This document shows, piece after piece, positions 39,242 to 48,146 of a stretch of DNA of 64,000 nt. Below the pieces are notes generated by a model, which worked only from the letters and a program-made list of their open reading frames with translations, made no database searches and was not told where the DNA came from. A program made the translations under genes and the position numbers. Source of the stretch: Mesorhizobium caraganae (lineage in GTDB: Bacteria; Pseudomonadota; Alphaproteobacteria; Rhizobiales; Rhizobiaceae); assembly GCF_016836705.1 (NCBI RefSeq), contig NZ_JAFCGY010000001.1, positions 1,364,001 to 1,428,000 on the forward strand. The letters are read 5' to 3'. Each line of letters opens with the position of its first letter. The first letter of the stretch is position 1.

Positions 39242-40462
39242 TTATACGGAATAGCGCTGGAAAACGAGCGTTGCGTTGGTGCCACCGAAACCGAACGAAT
39301 TGGACAAAACCGTGTCGATCCTGGCGTCGTCGATACGCTTGCGCACAATCGGCATGCCCTCGAATTCCGGATCGAGGTTTTCGATATGGGCGCTTTCGCC
39401 GATGAAGCCGCCTTGCATCATCAGGATCGAGTAAATCGATTCCTGCACACCGGCGGCGCCCAGCGAATGGCCGGTCAGCGACTTGGTTGAAGTGATGAAC
39501 GGCATCTTGTCGCCGAACACCTCGCGGATGGCGCCCATCTCCTTGGAATCGCCGACCGGCGTCGAGGTGCCGTGAGTATTGATATAGTCGACCGGCGTCG
39601 ACACCGTCGCCAGCGCCTGGCGCATGCAGCGCACCGCGCCTTCGCCGGACGGCGCCACCATGTCGTAGCCATCCGACGTCGCGCCGTAGCCGACGATCTC
39701 GGCATAGATCTTGGCGCCGCGCGCCTTGGCGTGTTCGAGTTCCTCCAGGATGAGGACGCCCGCGCCGCCGGCGATGACGAAACCGTCGCGATTGGCGTCG
39801 TACGCGCGGGACGCCGTTGACGCCTTGTCGTTATACTTCGACGACATCGCGCCCATGGCGTCGAACAGGTCCGACATCGTCCAGTCGAGGTCTTCATGGC
39901 CGCCGGCAAACATCACATCCTGCTTGCCCCATTGGATCAGCTCGTAGGCATTGCCGATGCAATGCGCGGAGGTCGAGCACGCCGACGAGATCGAATAGTT
40001 GACACCGTGGATCTTGAACCAGGTGGCGAGCGTCGCCGACGCGGTCGACGACATCGCCTTCGGCACCGCGAACGGACCGATGCGCTTGGGGCTGCTGTTC
40101 TTGAGTGTGATCTCGGCCGCCTCGACGATGGTGCGGGTGGACGGACCGCCCGATCCCATGACGATGCCGGTGCGCTCATTGGTGATGTCGCTTTCGCCAA
40201 GGCCGGCGTCGGCGATGGCCTGGTCCATGGCGACATGGTTCCAGGCTGCACCCTGGCTCAGGAAGCGCATGGCGCGCCGGTCGATCATGGCCGACGGGTC
40301 GAGCGTCGGCGCGCCCCAGACCTGGCAGCGGAAGCCGTGTTCGGCGAAGGAGTCGGAGAAGCTGATGCCGGATTTGGCATCGTAGAGCGAGGATTGCACC
40401 TCGTTGGCATTGTTGCCGATCGACGATACGATGCCGAGGCCTGTGACGACGACCCTTCTCAT
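39242..40462 (-). CDS. fabB: 3-oxoacyl-[acyl-carrier-protein] synthase I
   Basis: A 406-residue condensing enzyme. The catalytic cysteine is C162 in [14 protein letters not shown], and the two histidines are in [11 protein letters not shown] and [11 protein letters not shown]. FabB extends the cis-3-decenoyl intermediate made by FabA and so is needed for unsaturated fatty acids. It lies 124 bases after fabA; a small palindrome near 40480-40520, resembling the family A repeats, occupies that gap. Confidence 0.94.
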   Translation of the reverse strand: MRRVVVTGLGIVSSIGNNANEVQSSLYDAKSGISFSDSFAEHGFRCQVWGAPTLDPSAMIDRRAMRFLSQGAAWNHVAMDQAIADAGLGESDITNERTGIVMGSGGPSTRTIVEAAEITLKNSSPKRIGPFAVPKAMSSTASATLATWFKIHGVNYSISSACSTSAHCIGNAYELIQWGKQDVMFAGGHEDLDWTMSDLFDAMGAMSSKYNDKASTASRAYDANRDGFVIAGGAGVLILEELEHAKARGAKIYAEIVGYGATSDGYDMVAPSGEGAVRCMRQALATVSTPVDYINTHGTSTPVGDSKEMGAIREVFGDKMPFITSTKSLTGHSLGAAGVQESIYSILMMQGGFIGESAHIENLDPEFEGMPIVRKRIDDARIDTVLSNSFGFGGTNATLVFQRYSV

Positions 40463-40479
40463 TCGAAACTCCTTCCAGC

Positions 40480-40520
40480 GGATGATCCCGAAACCGTAGC
40501 CGGTTTTGGCCAGCGATCAT
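40480..40520. repeat. Degenerate palindromic repeat between fabA and fabB
   Basis: GATGATC and GATCATA flank CCGAAACC and GGTTTTGG, like a short, worn family A element. It separates fabA from fabB on their common transcript. Confidence 0.45.
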
Positions 40521-40586
40521 ACGCAAAATCAAAATGCTGCAGCGTCATTGCGCGTTCTGGGAAACGCCCTGCTGCAGTGGCGCCGG

Positions 40587-41117
40587 TCAGGCGGCCGATT
40601 GCTTGGACAGCCCCACCTTGAGGTCTGTCGCCGCGTATATGGGTTCGCCGTCGGCCTTAAGCCAGCCATCGGCGATGCCGAGTACCAGGCGCCCGCGCAT
40701 GACGCGCTTGAAATCGATGCCGTATTCGACCTTCTTGACCGATGGCGTCACCATGCCCTTGAATTTCACTTCGCCGGTCGACAGCGCCATGCCCTTGCCC
40801 GGTTCGCCGAGCCAGCCGAGGTAGAACCCCGTCAATTGCCACATGGCGTCGAGGCCGAGGCACCCCGGCATGATCGGATTGCCGATGAAATGGCAGGCGA
40901 AGAACCACAGGTCCGGCTTGATGTCGAATTCGGCGCGGATGAAGCCCTTGTCGTGGGCGCCGCCGGTCTCGCTGATCTCGGTGATGCGGTCGAACATCAG
41001 CATTGGCGGGTAGGGCAACTGGGCGTTACCGGGCCCGAACAGCTCGCCGCGGGCACAGGCCAGCAATTCCTCATAACCGTAGCTGGATTTCGAACCCGCC
41101 ATCAATCTCGTCCCCAT
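40587..41117 (-). CDS. fabA: 3-hydroxydecanoyl-[ACP] dehydratase/isomerase
   Basis: A 176-residue hot-dog enzyme that dehydrates 3-hydroxydecanoyl-ACP and isomerises the product, the branch point to unsaturated fatty acids. The active-site histidine H76 and aspartate D90 lie in [15 protein letters not shown], with the same spacing as E. coli H70-D84. I use the ATG at 41117, with GGGA upstream. It diverges from irr across 331 bases holding two strong palindromes. Confidence 0.93.
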   Translation of the reverse strand: MGTRLMAGSKSSYGYEELLACARGELFGPGNAQLPYPPMLMFDRITEISETGGAHDKGFIRAEFDIKPDLWFFACHFIGNPIMPGCLGLDAMWQLTGFYLGWLGEPGKGMALSTGEVKFKGMVTPSVKKVEYGIDFKRVMRGRLVLGIADGWLKADGEPIYAATDLKVGLSKQSAA

Positions 41118-41230
41118 AATAGTCCCGGGCGGTGGGCGCCCTTGTCGTTGGTTTCCTAACACAATCCATTTCGAGCCGGAAACCGGCGTTTGCGCTTAAC
41201 CCGCCCGTCTGCCCGGGTCAATGCGCGCTC

Positions 41231-41278
41231 TCGCATCGGCCCGGAAATCGATTTCGATTTCCGGAAAGCCCGATGCGA
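41231..41278. repeat. Nested palindrome upstream of fabA (family E)
   Basis: CCGGAAATCGA and TCGATTTCCGG pair perfectly around TT, and outside them TCGCATCGG pairs with CCGATGCGA. It lies in the irr-fabA gap (41118-41448), next to a second palindrome. It may be a dispersed repeat, an operator or an mRNA 5' structure of fabA. Confidence 0.6.
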
Positions 41279-41291
41279 CGCCAAAAAAGTC

Positions 41292-41335
41292 ATAGAGCGC
41301 ACTTAGTGCGTCCAACTGGACGCACGTCGCTCTAT
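41292..41335. repeat. Palindrome upstream of irr (family D)
   Basis: ATAGAGCG (41292-41299) pairs with CGCTCTAT (41328-41335), and inside GTGCGTCC pairs with GGACGCAC around AACT. It is 114 bases before irr. The rest of the 331-base gap shows no ICE-like site. Confidence 0.65.
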
Positions 41336-41448
41336 TGATCGCATTCGGCCAACAGAATATATGTCGAGAGGTGTCCAGTTTCGGTCGATGACGTTTTTTC
41401 GCCACTCTGGGGGTGTCTTGAGGCGGAACTGTGGGCTTGGACGAATAG

Positions 41449-41880
41449 ATGGATCTGGGCTGCCGGAAGGAAAATGTCGCTGTGGACAAGCGGGTTCGCG
41501 AAGCCGGCCTAAGGCCGACGCGCCAGCGCATTGCGCTGGCCGATCTGCTTTTTGCCAAAGGCGACCGCCACCTTTCGGCCGAGGAACTGCATGAGGAGGC
41601 GATCGCCGCCGGCGTGCCGGTTTCCCTTGCCACCGTCTACAACGCCCTTCACCAGTTCACCCAGGCCGGGCTGCTGCGCATCCTCGCGGTCGAGGGGTCG
41701 AAGACCTATTTCGACACCAACACCTCCGATCACCATCATTTCTACATCGAAGGCGAAAACAGGATCTTCGACATCGAAAGCGGTCCGGTGACCGTCTCCA
41801 ACCTGCCGGAGCCACCCGCGGGCATGGAGATCGCCAATGTCGACATCGTGGTGCGGCTGCGCCCGAAGCGCGGCGCCTGA
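41449..41880 (+). CDS. irr: Iron response regulator Irr (Fur family)
   Basis: A 143-residue Fur-superfamily regulator. The winged-helix region is GLRPTRQRIALADLLFAKGD through GVPVSLATVYNALHQFTQAG. The histidine cluster DHHHFYIEGENRIFDI is the Irr signature that senses haem, and is not the Fur pattern. No GCPWH-type haem motif is present near the N-terminus, unlike Bradyrhizobium Irr. Irr binds ICE sites under low iron, repressing iron storage and haem synthesis and activating some uptake genes. An ICE at 6215 fronts the iron operon. The start is ATG 41449; a GTG 11 codons later is possible. It diverges from fabA, a usual rhizobial arrangement. Confidence 0.92.
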   Translation: MDLGCRKENVAVDKRVREAGLRPTRQRIALADLLFAKGDRHLSAEELHEEAIAAGVPVSLATVYNALHQFTQAGLLRILAVEGSKTYFDTNTSDHHHFYIEGENRIFDIESGPVTVSNLPEPPAGMEIANVDIVVRLRPKRGA

Positions 41881-41891
41881 ATAGCACATCA

Positions 41892-42251
41892 ATGAAACCG
41901 GTCGATCTGGTGATCCGGCTCGAATGGGCCGCCGTCGCAGTGGTGGGCATCGTCCTGTACGCGCTGTCGGGTACTTCCTGGTGGCTATTTGCCCTGCTCA
42001 TCCTGGCGCCTGACCTGTCGATGCTGGGCTATCTCGCCGGGCCGCGCGTTGGCGCCGTCGCTTACAACGCCTTGCACATCCTGATTGTCCCGCTTTTCCT
42101 GGCGCTCGCGGGATACTTCCTGGCCAATTCCATGGCAACGGCAATCGGGCTGATCTGGATTATCCACATCGCGGTCGACCGTGCTCTCGGCTACGGTTTG
42201 AAATTGTCGAGCGGCTTCCAGGATACCCATCTCGGCCGCATCGGCAGATAG
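41892..42251 (+). CDS. DUF4260 family membrane protein
   Basis: A 119-residue protein with three or four membrane helices (about residues 8-28, 28-48, 58-80, 82-100). The C-terminal HIAVDRALGYGLKLSSGFQD, then THLGRIGR, is characteristic of DUF4260. No function is known. It follows irr by 11 bases and is probably co-transcribed, which makes a link to iron worth a thought but no more. Confidence 0.8.
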   Translation: MKPVDLVIRLEWAAVAVVGIVLYALSGTSWWLFALLILAPDLSMLGYLAGPRVGAVAYNALHILIVPLFLALAGYFLANSMATAIGLIWIIHIAVDRALGYGLKLSSGFQDTHLGRIGR

Positions 42252-42272
42252 GCAGCTATCCCGGGCTTAGGT

Positions 42273-42830
42273 TCAGTTCTTGACGTGCTCGCCGGGATAG
42301 GCGCCCCAGACCTGCGACTGGGCGATCCAGCCGGTGTGGCCGTCGAAGGTCATTTCGCACCACTGGCCATCGCAGGTTTTGATCGTGCCAGTCACGCCCG
42401 GCTCGATGATGGCGACGACGCTGGCGTCCTTGTCCGCATCGTCGAGCAGATTGATTCGGCCACCTTTGCTTCGCTGCCAGGGTGCGACGATCGCGGTGCG
42501 GCGGCCTGACAACAGCGACTGGTTGATCCAGCCCTCCGAGCCATCGGCGTCGCGCACGCGCCTCCAAGTATCGAATTCCTGGATGATTTCCATAGGCAGG
42601 CCGGCCTTGGTATACATCCAGTCGACGGAATAGTTGGCGCCCGGGCCGACGCGTGAGTTGACGCGGGCCGATTTCAGGCTGACGAAACGCGGCAGCGGCA
42701 GGCCGCTCGGCCCAAGCGTCACCGTCTGCGCAGGTGCGGCAGCACCTTGCGCCGCGGCTTGCGGGGAATGCAGGAGAGCGCCGAGAAGCGCTGCGCTGAG
42801 GACCAGGCGAAGCGACGCGAAACCAGACAC
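42273..42830 (-). CDS. Exported SH3-domain protein
   Basis: A 185-residue protein with a signal peptide (about 1-28, ending HSPQAAAQ). Two bacterial SH3 domains follow: ARVNSRVGPGANYSVDWMYT, and the second around VVAIIEPGVTGTIKTCDGQW, ending GHTGWIAQSQVWGAYPGE. Such proteins act in the periplasm, often in cell-wall or signalling contexts; the partner is unknown. The GTG at 42830 is favoured because AAAGGA lies six bases before it; another GTG at 42863 would precede the signal by 11 residues. It converges on the DUF4260 gene. Confidence 0.82.
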   Translation of the reverse strand: MSGFASLRLVLSAALLGALLHSPQAAAQGAAAPAQTVTLGPSGLPLPRFVSLKSARVNSRVGPGANYSVDWMYTKAGLPMEIIQEFDTWRRVRDADGSEGWINQSLLSGRRTAIVAPWQRSKGGRINLLDDADKDASVVAIIEPGVTGTIKTCDGQWCEMTFDGHTGWIAQSQVWGAYPGEHVKN

Positions 42831-42987
42831 TTTCGTTCCTTTCGGCGCCTGCCCTTTGGTCACGGCGCCCCTTTTTCTTTGTCTTCGGCGGCACCGCTTG
42901 TTACAGGAGTGGCAGGCACCGCGACCGGTATTCAGTTTCGCCTGTCTTGGTTAAAGAGGTCTCAACGAGATCGGGTTCGAGGAAACA

Positions 42988-43989
42988 ATGGCAGGCAAAA
43001 AACGGCCTCTCGTCGTCATCACGCGCAAGCTCCCTGATCCGGTCGAGACCCGCATGCGCGAACTCTTCGACGCCAGGCTGAATGTCGAGGACAGGCCGAT
43101 GACGCAGCCGGAGCTGGTCGCGGCGGTCAAGGAAGCCGACGTGCTGGTGCCGACCATCACCGACCAGATCGATGCGGCGCTGATCGCCCAGGCGGGCGAC
43201 AATCTCAAGCTGATCGCCAATTTCGGCAATGGTGTCGACAAAATCGACGTGGAGGCGGCAGCCAAGAAAGGCATCACCGTCACCAACACGCCGAACGTGC
43301 TGACCGAAGACACCGCCGATATGACCATGGCGCTGATGCTGGCGGTGCCGCGTCGGCTGGCGGAAGGCGCCAATGTGCTGACCGGCGACAAGAAATGGGC
43401 CGGCTGGTCGCCGACCTGGATGCTCGGGCGGCGCATCTGGGGCAAGCGCCTCGGCATTGTCGGCATGGGCCGCATCGGAACCGCGGTCGCCAGGCGCGCC
43501 AAGGCCTTCGGCCTGTCAATCCACTACCACAACCGCCATCGCGTGCTGCCGGCGGTCGAGGAAGGACTGGAGGCGACCTATTGGGAAAGCCTCGACCAGA
43601 TGCTTGCCCGCATGGACATTATCTCGGTCAATTGCCCGTCGACGCCGGCCACCTTCCATTTGCTGTCAGCGCGGCGGCTGGCGCTGTTGCAACCCACCGC
43701 TTACATCGTAAACACCGCGCGCGGCGACATCATCGACGAGGAGTCTCTGGTCAAGCTGATCCAGGACGGCAAGATCGCCGGCGCCGGCCTCGACGTCTAC
43801 GAGCACGAGCCGGCGCTAAACTCGAAGCTGCTGAAGCTCGCCGCCAAGAACAAGGTGGTGCTGTTGCCGCATATGGGCTCGGCGACACTCGAAGGCCGCA
43901 TCGACATGGGCGAGAGGGTGATCATCAATATACGCGCCTTCTTCGACGGCCACCGTCCGCCGGACCGCGTGCTGCCGCTCAGGACCTGA
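42988..43989 (+). CDS. D-2-hydroxyacid dehydrogenase (glyoxylate/hydroxypyruvate reductase type)
   Basis: A 333-residue NAD(P)-dependent enzyme. The Rossmann motif is LGIVGMGRIGTAVARRAKAF, and the catalytic residues are the Arg in NTARGDIIDE, the Glu in DVYEHEP and the His in LLPHMGSAT. Likely substrates are glyoxylate or hydroxypyruvate (GhrB-like or D-glycerate dehydrogenase), not distinguishable here. GAGGAAA precedes the ATG. It converges on the aconitase X small-subunit gene. The two may serve related carbon pathways, but nothing proves it. Confidence 0.88.
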   Translation: MAGKKRPLVVITRKLPDPVETRMRELFDARLNVEDRPMTQPELVAAVKEADVLVPTITDQIDAALIAQAGDNLKLIANFGNGVDKIDVEAAAKKGITVTNTPNVLTEDTADMTMALMLAVPRRLAEGANVLTGDKKWAGWSPTWMLGRRIWGKRLGIVGMGRIGTAVARRAKAFGLSIHYHNRHRVLPAVEEGLEATYWESLDQMLARMDIISVNCPSTPATFHLLSARRLALLQPTAYIVNTARGDIIDEESLVKLIQDGKIAGAGLDVYEHEPALNSKLLKLAAKNKVVLLPHMGSATLEGRIDMGERVIINIRAFFDGHRPPDRVLPLRT

Positions 43990-44001
43990 AGTCGATGGCG
44001 T

Positions 44002-44415
44002 TCAGATAGCGGTTGTAAGAGCGCCGTCGTCAGCGACGCTCACCCGCCTTCCACGGTAGGCCGCGAACGCATCGCGCTCCAGCCTGAGCGCCACTGGCGT
44101 CCGCCAGCCCATTTCCCTGCCAACAATCAACCCGAGCAGCAAGATCGCGTCCGGTTCGTGCAGCACGAGCGCCGCCGGCGCATGGCCGTTGTGGACGAGT
44201 TCCATCAGCACGGCGGAGGCGGAGGACGAACCGATCGTGCCGGGTAGGAACAGCACGCGGCCGGCAATGGTCTCGCCATGCTGCGGGTGGCGGACATCGG
44301 CGATGCGGCCGCTCTGCGGATCGACGCCGCCCCAGAAGCTGATCGGCGCGGTCAGCACCAGCGCCTCGCCTTCGCCGGCTCGACCCGGCACCAGGATTTC
44401 GGCCAAGGCGCTCAT
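44002..44415 (-). CDS. Aconitase X small (swivel) subunit, DUF126
   Basis: A 137-residue protein matching the swivel domain of aconitase X: GVDPQSGRIADVRHPQHGE, GRVLFLPGTIGSSSASAVLM and GWRTPVALRLERDAF. It partners with the large subunit, whose stop overlaps its ATG (ATGA). Together they form a two-subunit type II AcnX, whose bacterial members dehydrate cis-3-hydroxy-L-proline. The substrate is inferred from the family. Confidence 0.87.
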   Translation of the reverse strand: MSALAEILVPGRAGEGEALVLTAPISFWGGVDPQSGRIADVRHPQHGETIAGRVLFLPGTIGSSSASAVLMELVHNGHAPAALVLHEPDAILLLGLIVGREMGWRTPVALRLERDAFAAYRGRRVSVADDGALTTAI

Positions 44416-45665
44416 GCGGCAATATCCGTAAAGAACGGCTTACCGATGACGGCGCTTTCCACGCAGTCGGCCAGCGATCCGTAAAGCACGGCGTAGCCGG
44501 TATTGCCCGGCGCGTATTGCGCGAACTTTCCCGAATTGGTCATCAGCACGCCGCCGGCAAGCTCCGGCAGGATCGGCGTCACCACAACACAAGTGTCGGC
44601 GACGATGACCACGCCGCTCGCCTCGAGCGTCTTGCGCTGGCCGTTCCGTTCGAGCGTCGTGAGCACATGGCGGCCGGTGCAGGCGTAAATCGGCACGTGA
44701 AGCCGCCGCCCAGCGATCAACCGCTCCAGCGCATCGAATTCGGCCGAAGACAAATGCGGACTGCCGATCGCCACCGCATCGATGGCGGTTTGAGTGATTG
44801 CGGTGGACAGGCCGGCGCGGGCCTTCGCGGCCATTTCCGGCGTGACATGGATCACTGTTTCCGGCCTGCCGCCGACCAGGATGGTCTCGGCGTCGGGTGC
44901 CTCAGGCGTGACGCCGGCAATGTGGAAGAGACCGACTGCGCCTGACGATGCCGCCGCCGCGCCGAAGGCTTTCAGCGCGTCCTCGCCGGGATGGTGGGAT
45001 ACACCGGTGACGACGCCGACGGCATTGCCCACCTCACGGCCGTAGAGGCTGCCTAGTACGGGCCAGGCGATCTCCGAACCGAGGAACGAGGCGGAGAGGC
45101 CTGAAACATCGAACACCAGCCGCGCCTGCCGGTTCTCGACGCGGTGCAGGCCGTAATCCGGCGCCCGGCCCGATATGGCGCAAGCAATGTCCAAAAAGTC
45201 GCCGTAACGGTTGGTGCGCGCGCCGAGCACCGAATTGCAGAAGACCACTGCGTTGGATTCACCCCAGGCGACGTCAGTGCCCTGGGCTGGCCTGTGGCCG
45301 GCCTGATAGGGCGCGCAGGTCCAGCTCTGCTCGCAGCCCAGCTTGCGGTAGGCCTCCATCATCCGCCGCGCCATGCCGCGCGCCGGCTCTTCGAGGCGCA
45401 CGCGCGAGCAGCCCATCAAATCGAGTGCGCCGACATTGAGCGTCGAGCGCACGGCAACGCGCGCGCCGCCCTCGACCAGCCTTTCGGCGAACAGCGTGCC
45501 GGAATCGCCGTGATAGAGCGCGCCGTCTATATGCGCCGAGGCGATCGGGATCAGCCGCGGCGCGCCAAGCAGCGCAGCACTTTCGACAACGATGCGCATT
45601 GCCATCGCAGTCCCGTCATGGCCGGCGGCGACTGCTTGCTCCTGTGCGCCGAGGGCGAGGCTCAC
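44412..45665 (-). CDS. Aconitase X catalytic subunit (probable cis-3-hydroxy-L-proline dehydratase large subunit)
   Basis: A 417-residue DUF521/aconitase X catalytic subunit. Candidate Fe-S or metal-binding cysteines occur in GCEQSWTCAPYQ, VVFCNSVLGARTN and VIVADTCVVVTPI. The GVTPEAPDAETILVGG and YACTGRHVLTTLER motifs also fit. The start is GTG, and its GTGA overlaps the stop of the GNAT gene upstream. In Agrobacterium a similar two-subunit enzyme converts cis-3-hydroxy-L-proline to a pyrroline carboxylate. No hydroxyproline transporter or reductase gene is adjacent, so the pathway context is missing. Confidence 0.85.
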   Translation of the reverse strand: MSLALGAQEQAVAAGHDGTAMAMRIVVESAALLGAPRLIPIASAHIDGALYHGDSGTLFAERLVEGGARVAVRSTLNVGALDLMGCSRVRLEEPARGMARRMMEAYRKLGCEQSWTCAPYQAGHRPAQGTDVAWGESNAVVFCNSVLGARTNRYGDFLDIACAISGRAPDYGLHRVENRQARLVFDVSGLSASFLGSEIAWPVLGSLYGREVGNAVGVVTGVSHHPGEDALKAFGAAAASSGAVGLFHIAGVTPEAPDAETILVGGRPETVIHVTPEMAAKARAGLSTAITQTAIDAVAIGSPHLSSAEFDALERLIAGRRLHVPIYACTGRHVLTTLERNGQRKTLEASGVVIVADTCVVVTPILPELAGGVLMTNSGKFAQYAPGNTGYAVLYGSLADCVESAVIGKPFFTDIAA

Positions 45666-46150
45666 TTGAGCTCCTTGCGCATGGTGATCGAAGTCGGCCG
45701 GTCATAGCCCTGATGCGCGGTGCGCCCGATTTCGTGAAAGCCGAGACGGGCAAAGGTCGCGTGATTTGCCGTAAGTTCGATCCGTGTCTGAAGTTCGATG
45801 GCTGGCTTGTTGCGGCTGCGGGCAAAATCCTCGACAGCCTGCATCAGCCGCCTGCAGATGCCTTGCCCCTGAAATTCAGCTTCGACGGCGAGCTTGCCGA
45901 CATAGAAATCGGCGGACCTCTCCAGCGCGAAAACGCAACCGGCGATCCGGCCATCCTGCAGCGCCAGGAACGCCGTCTCCTGGCCGGCCTTGTCCCGGAG
46001 ATTCTCGACATTCAGCAGATGCGCCGATGAGGGCGGGTCGATGACGCCATCCATCGGCGCAAAGGCCCGCAAGATCAGGCTGAGCAGTTCGTCCCAGCGA
46101 TCGAAGCCGGGGGCAAGCTGCGTGACCAAAACGCCGATGGAGCGATCCAT
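45662..46150 (-). CDS. GNAT family N-acetyltransferase
   Basis: A 162-residue acetyltransferase. The acetyl-CoA motif is QGQGICRRLM in GKLAVEAEFQGQGICRRLMQ, and FARLGFHEIGRTAHQGYDR closes the fold. The acceptor is unknown. Its ATG is at 46150, five bases after the MoeB-like gene stop, and its stop overlaps the GTG start of the aconitase X large subunit, so these genes are co-translated. Confidence 0.82.
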   Translation of the reverse strand: MDRSIGVLVTQLAPGFDRWDELLSLILRAFAPMDGVIDPPSSAHLLNVENLRDKAGQETAFLALQDGRIAGCVFALERSADFYVGKLAVEAEFQGQGICRRLMQAVEDFARSRNKPAIELQTRIELTANHATFARLGFHEIGRTAHQGYDRPTSITMRKELK

Positions 46151-46154
46151 ACGA

Positions 46155-46910
46155 TCAGCTTCTCTTGTAGCGGATCGTATCGAAGCGCGCCGACAGCGCA
46201 TCGTAGAGCAGCAGCCGGCCGACCAGCGGCTCGCCGATGCCGGTGATCAGCTTGATCGCTTCCATCGCCTGCAGCGTGCCGATGACGCCGGTCAGCGCGC
46301 CGACAACGCCAGCCACCGCGCAGGACGGCACCAGCCCTTCCGGCGGCGCTTCGGGAAAGAGGTCGCGATAACTTGGGTTAGGTCTGCCGTCGGCGCCGGT
46401 GTCGAACGGCATCAGCACCGTCACCGAGCCGTCGAAGCGGCCGACGGCGGCGTGCACCAGCGGCCGCTTTTCCGCCGCGCAGGCATCGGCCACGACATAG
46501 CGCGTCTCGAAATTGTCGGAGCCGTCGACGACGATGTCGTAGCGCGCAATGAGCGCAGCGGCGTTCTCGGCCGTCAGCCTGAATTCGTGCTGTTCGACAG
46601 CGACATGGGGATTGATACGGGCGATCGCCGCCTTGGCGCTCCCGGTCTTTGCGGTGCCGACCGTGTCGGTGGCATGGATCACCTGCCGCTGCAAATTGGA
46701 CAGCGAGACGATGTCGTCGTCGACAATGCCGAGCGTGCCGACGCCGGCGGCAGCAAGATACTCCAGCACCGGCGCGCCGAGCCCGCCGGCGCCGATGACC
46801 AGCACCCGCGCCCGCTTCAGCCTCTGCTGGCCGGCGCCGCCGATCTCAGGCAGCACGATGTGGCGGGCGTAACGTTCAAGCTCTTCGTCGGTGAGGGCGG
46901 CAGGGGTCAT
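46155..46910 (-). CDS. moeB: MoeB/ThiF-type adenylyltransferase without zinc cysteines
   Basis: A 251-residue E1-like enzyme. It has the nucleotide motif VLVIGAGGLGAPVLEYLAAA, with the aspartate-containing GIVDDDIVSLSNLQRQVIHA. In E. coli MoeB a zinc is held by two CxxC pairs. Here the first site reads SYRD instead of CYRC and the C-terminal pair is absent. The catalytic-cysteine region SCAVAGV is kept. It would activate the C-terminus of MoaD or ThiS. ATG at 46910 is chosen. Neither moaD nor thiS is nearby. Confidence 0.82.
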   Translation of the reverse strand: MTPAALTDEELERYARHIVLPEIGGAGQQRLKRARVLVIGAGGLGAPVLEYLAAAGVGTLGIVDDDIVSLSNLQRQVIHATDTVGTAKTGSAKAAIARINPHVAVEQHEFRLTAENAAALIARYDIVVDGSDNFETRYVVADACAAEKRPLVHAAVGRFDGSVTVLMPFDTGADGRPNPSYRDLFPEAPPEGLVPSCAVAGVVGALTGVIGTLQAMEAIKLITGIGEPLVGRLLLYDALSARFDTIRYKRS

Positions 46911-46941
46911 TGCCGGACCATATAGTGGAAGGAAAATCTTG

Positions 46942-48087
46942 TCAGGGGGCTTCGGTTGGCCCAACCGTTCCGTGGTCGACCGTGAGGAATTGCGCGCGTC
47001 CTCTAAGGCTGGAAAACAGCGAGGCGTCGGTTCCGGTCATGAAGGCCTGGCAGTTCAGCTCTTCCAGGATCGAGAACAGTGCGGCGCGCCGGCCGGCGTC
47101 GAGATGGGCGGCGATCTCGTCGAGCAGCAGGATCGGTGTCATCCCCGACATCTCGCCGGTCAGCCTCGCATGCGACAGCACGATGCCGACCAGCAGCGCC
47201 TTCTGCTCGCCGGTCGAGCAGAGTTCGGCCGGCATCGCCTTGGGGCGGTGGCGCACGAGAAGATCCGAACGGTGCGGACCGTCCAGCGTGCGTCCGGCAG
47301 CGCGGTCGCGCTCGCGGCCTTCGGCGAGGGCGGCGCGATAGCGTTCCTCGACGTCGACCGCTGGCGAAGTGGCCACATCGCTTTCCAAGTCGCCGAACAG
47401 GCTGATATCGGCTTGCGGAAACGGCCCGCTGGACGGCAGCCTGTCGATCATGGCGGCGAGCAGGCGCACCAGTTCGGCGCGCGCCGCGGCGATCGCCACG
47501 CCGGTCTCGGCCATCTGCGTCTCGATGGCATCGAACCAGGCGCTGTCGCGCGAGCCTTCCGTAAGCAATCGGTTACGCCCGCGCATCGCCTTCTCATAGT
47601 CGAGCGCGCGCTGGCCGTGGCCGGGATCGATTGCCAGCACCAGCCGGTCAAGAAAGCGGCGGCGGTCGGCGGCAGGTCCCGGGAACAGGCCGTCCATGGC
47701 CGGCGTCAGCCAGACGACGCGCAGCCATTCGAGCATGGCATCGGCCGAACGCGCCGGCGCGCCATTGATGCGCACCTTGCGGCCGCCCTCACCGGCCGCT
47801 TCGCCCCCGGTGATTCCGGTGCCGATCTCGACCTGGCCCTCCGGTCCGTCGAGCCTTGCATGCAGCGCAAAGCCACCATCGCCGCCTTCGCGGGCCACGT
47901 CGGCATAGGGTGCGCGGCGCAGGCCGCGGCCGGGCGTCAGCAGGGAGATGGCTTCCAGGAGATTGGTCTTGCCGGCGCCATTGTCGCCGGAAAACACCAC
48001 GGCGCCCGGGGAAAGGTCGATCGACAACGCCGCATAGTTGCGGAAGTTCGTAAGTGTAAGCTTACTTATATGGCTTTGCTGGGGCAA
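46942..48087 (-). CDS. recF: DNA replication and repair protein RecF
   Basis: A 381-residue SMC-like ATPase. Walker A is GDNGAGKT at residues 34-41, Walker B is in PILLLDEIAAHLD, and the N-terminal HISKLTLTNFRNYAAL is typical. RecF loads RecA at gaps with RecO and RecR. The start is TTG at 48087, with only a weak ribosome-binding site; no nearer ATG fits the alignment. It lies 59 bases after dnaN in the dnaA-dnaN-recF order. Confidence 0.92.
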   Translation of the reverse strand: MPQQSHISKLTLTNFRNYAALSIDLSPGAVVFSGDNGAGKTNLLEAISLLTPGRGLRRAPYADVAREGGDGGFALHARLDGPEGQVEIGTGITGGEAAGEGGRKVRINGAPARSADAMLEWLRVVWLTPAMDGLFPGPAADRRRFLDRLVLAIDPGHGQRALDYEKAMRGRNRLLTEGSRDSAWFDAIETQMAETGVAIAAARAELVRLLAAMIDRLPSSGPFPQADISLFGDLESDVATSPAVDVEERYRAALAEGRERDRAAGRTLDGPHRSDLLVRHRPKAMPAELCSTGEQKALLVGIVLSHARLTGEMSGMTPILLLDEIAAHLDAGRRAALFSILEELNCQAFMTGTDASLFSSLRGRAQFLTVDHGTVGPTEAP

Positions 48088-48146
48088 CCGCTATCCGCCT
48101 GTAGAAGTCGCCGCAGCCGTCACGCCGAAGGTTTGCCGCAGCGCGG

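Noticed and set aside
41118..41448. ICE or Irr autoregulatory site before irr
   Set aside because: No TTTAGAA-type palindrome is present; the palindromes there have unrelated sequence.
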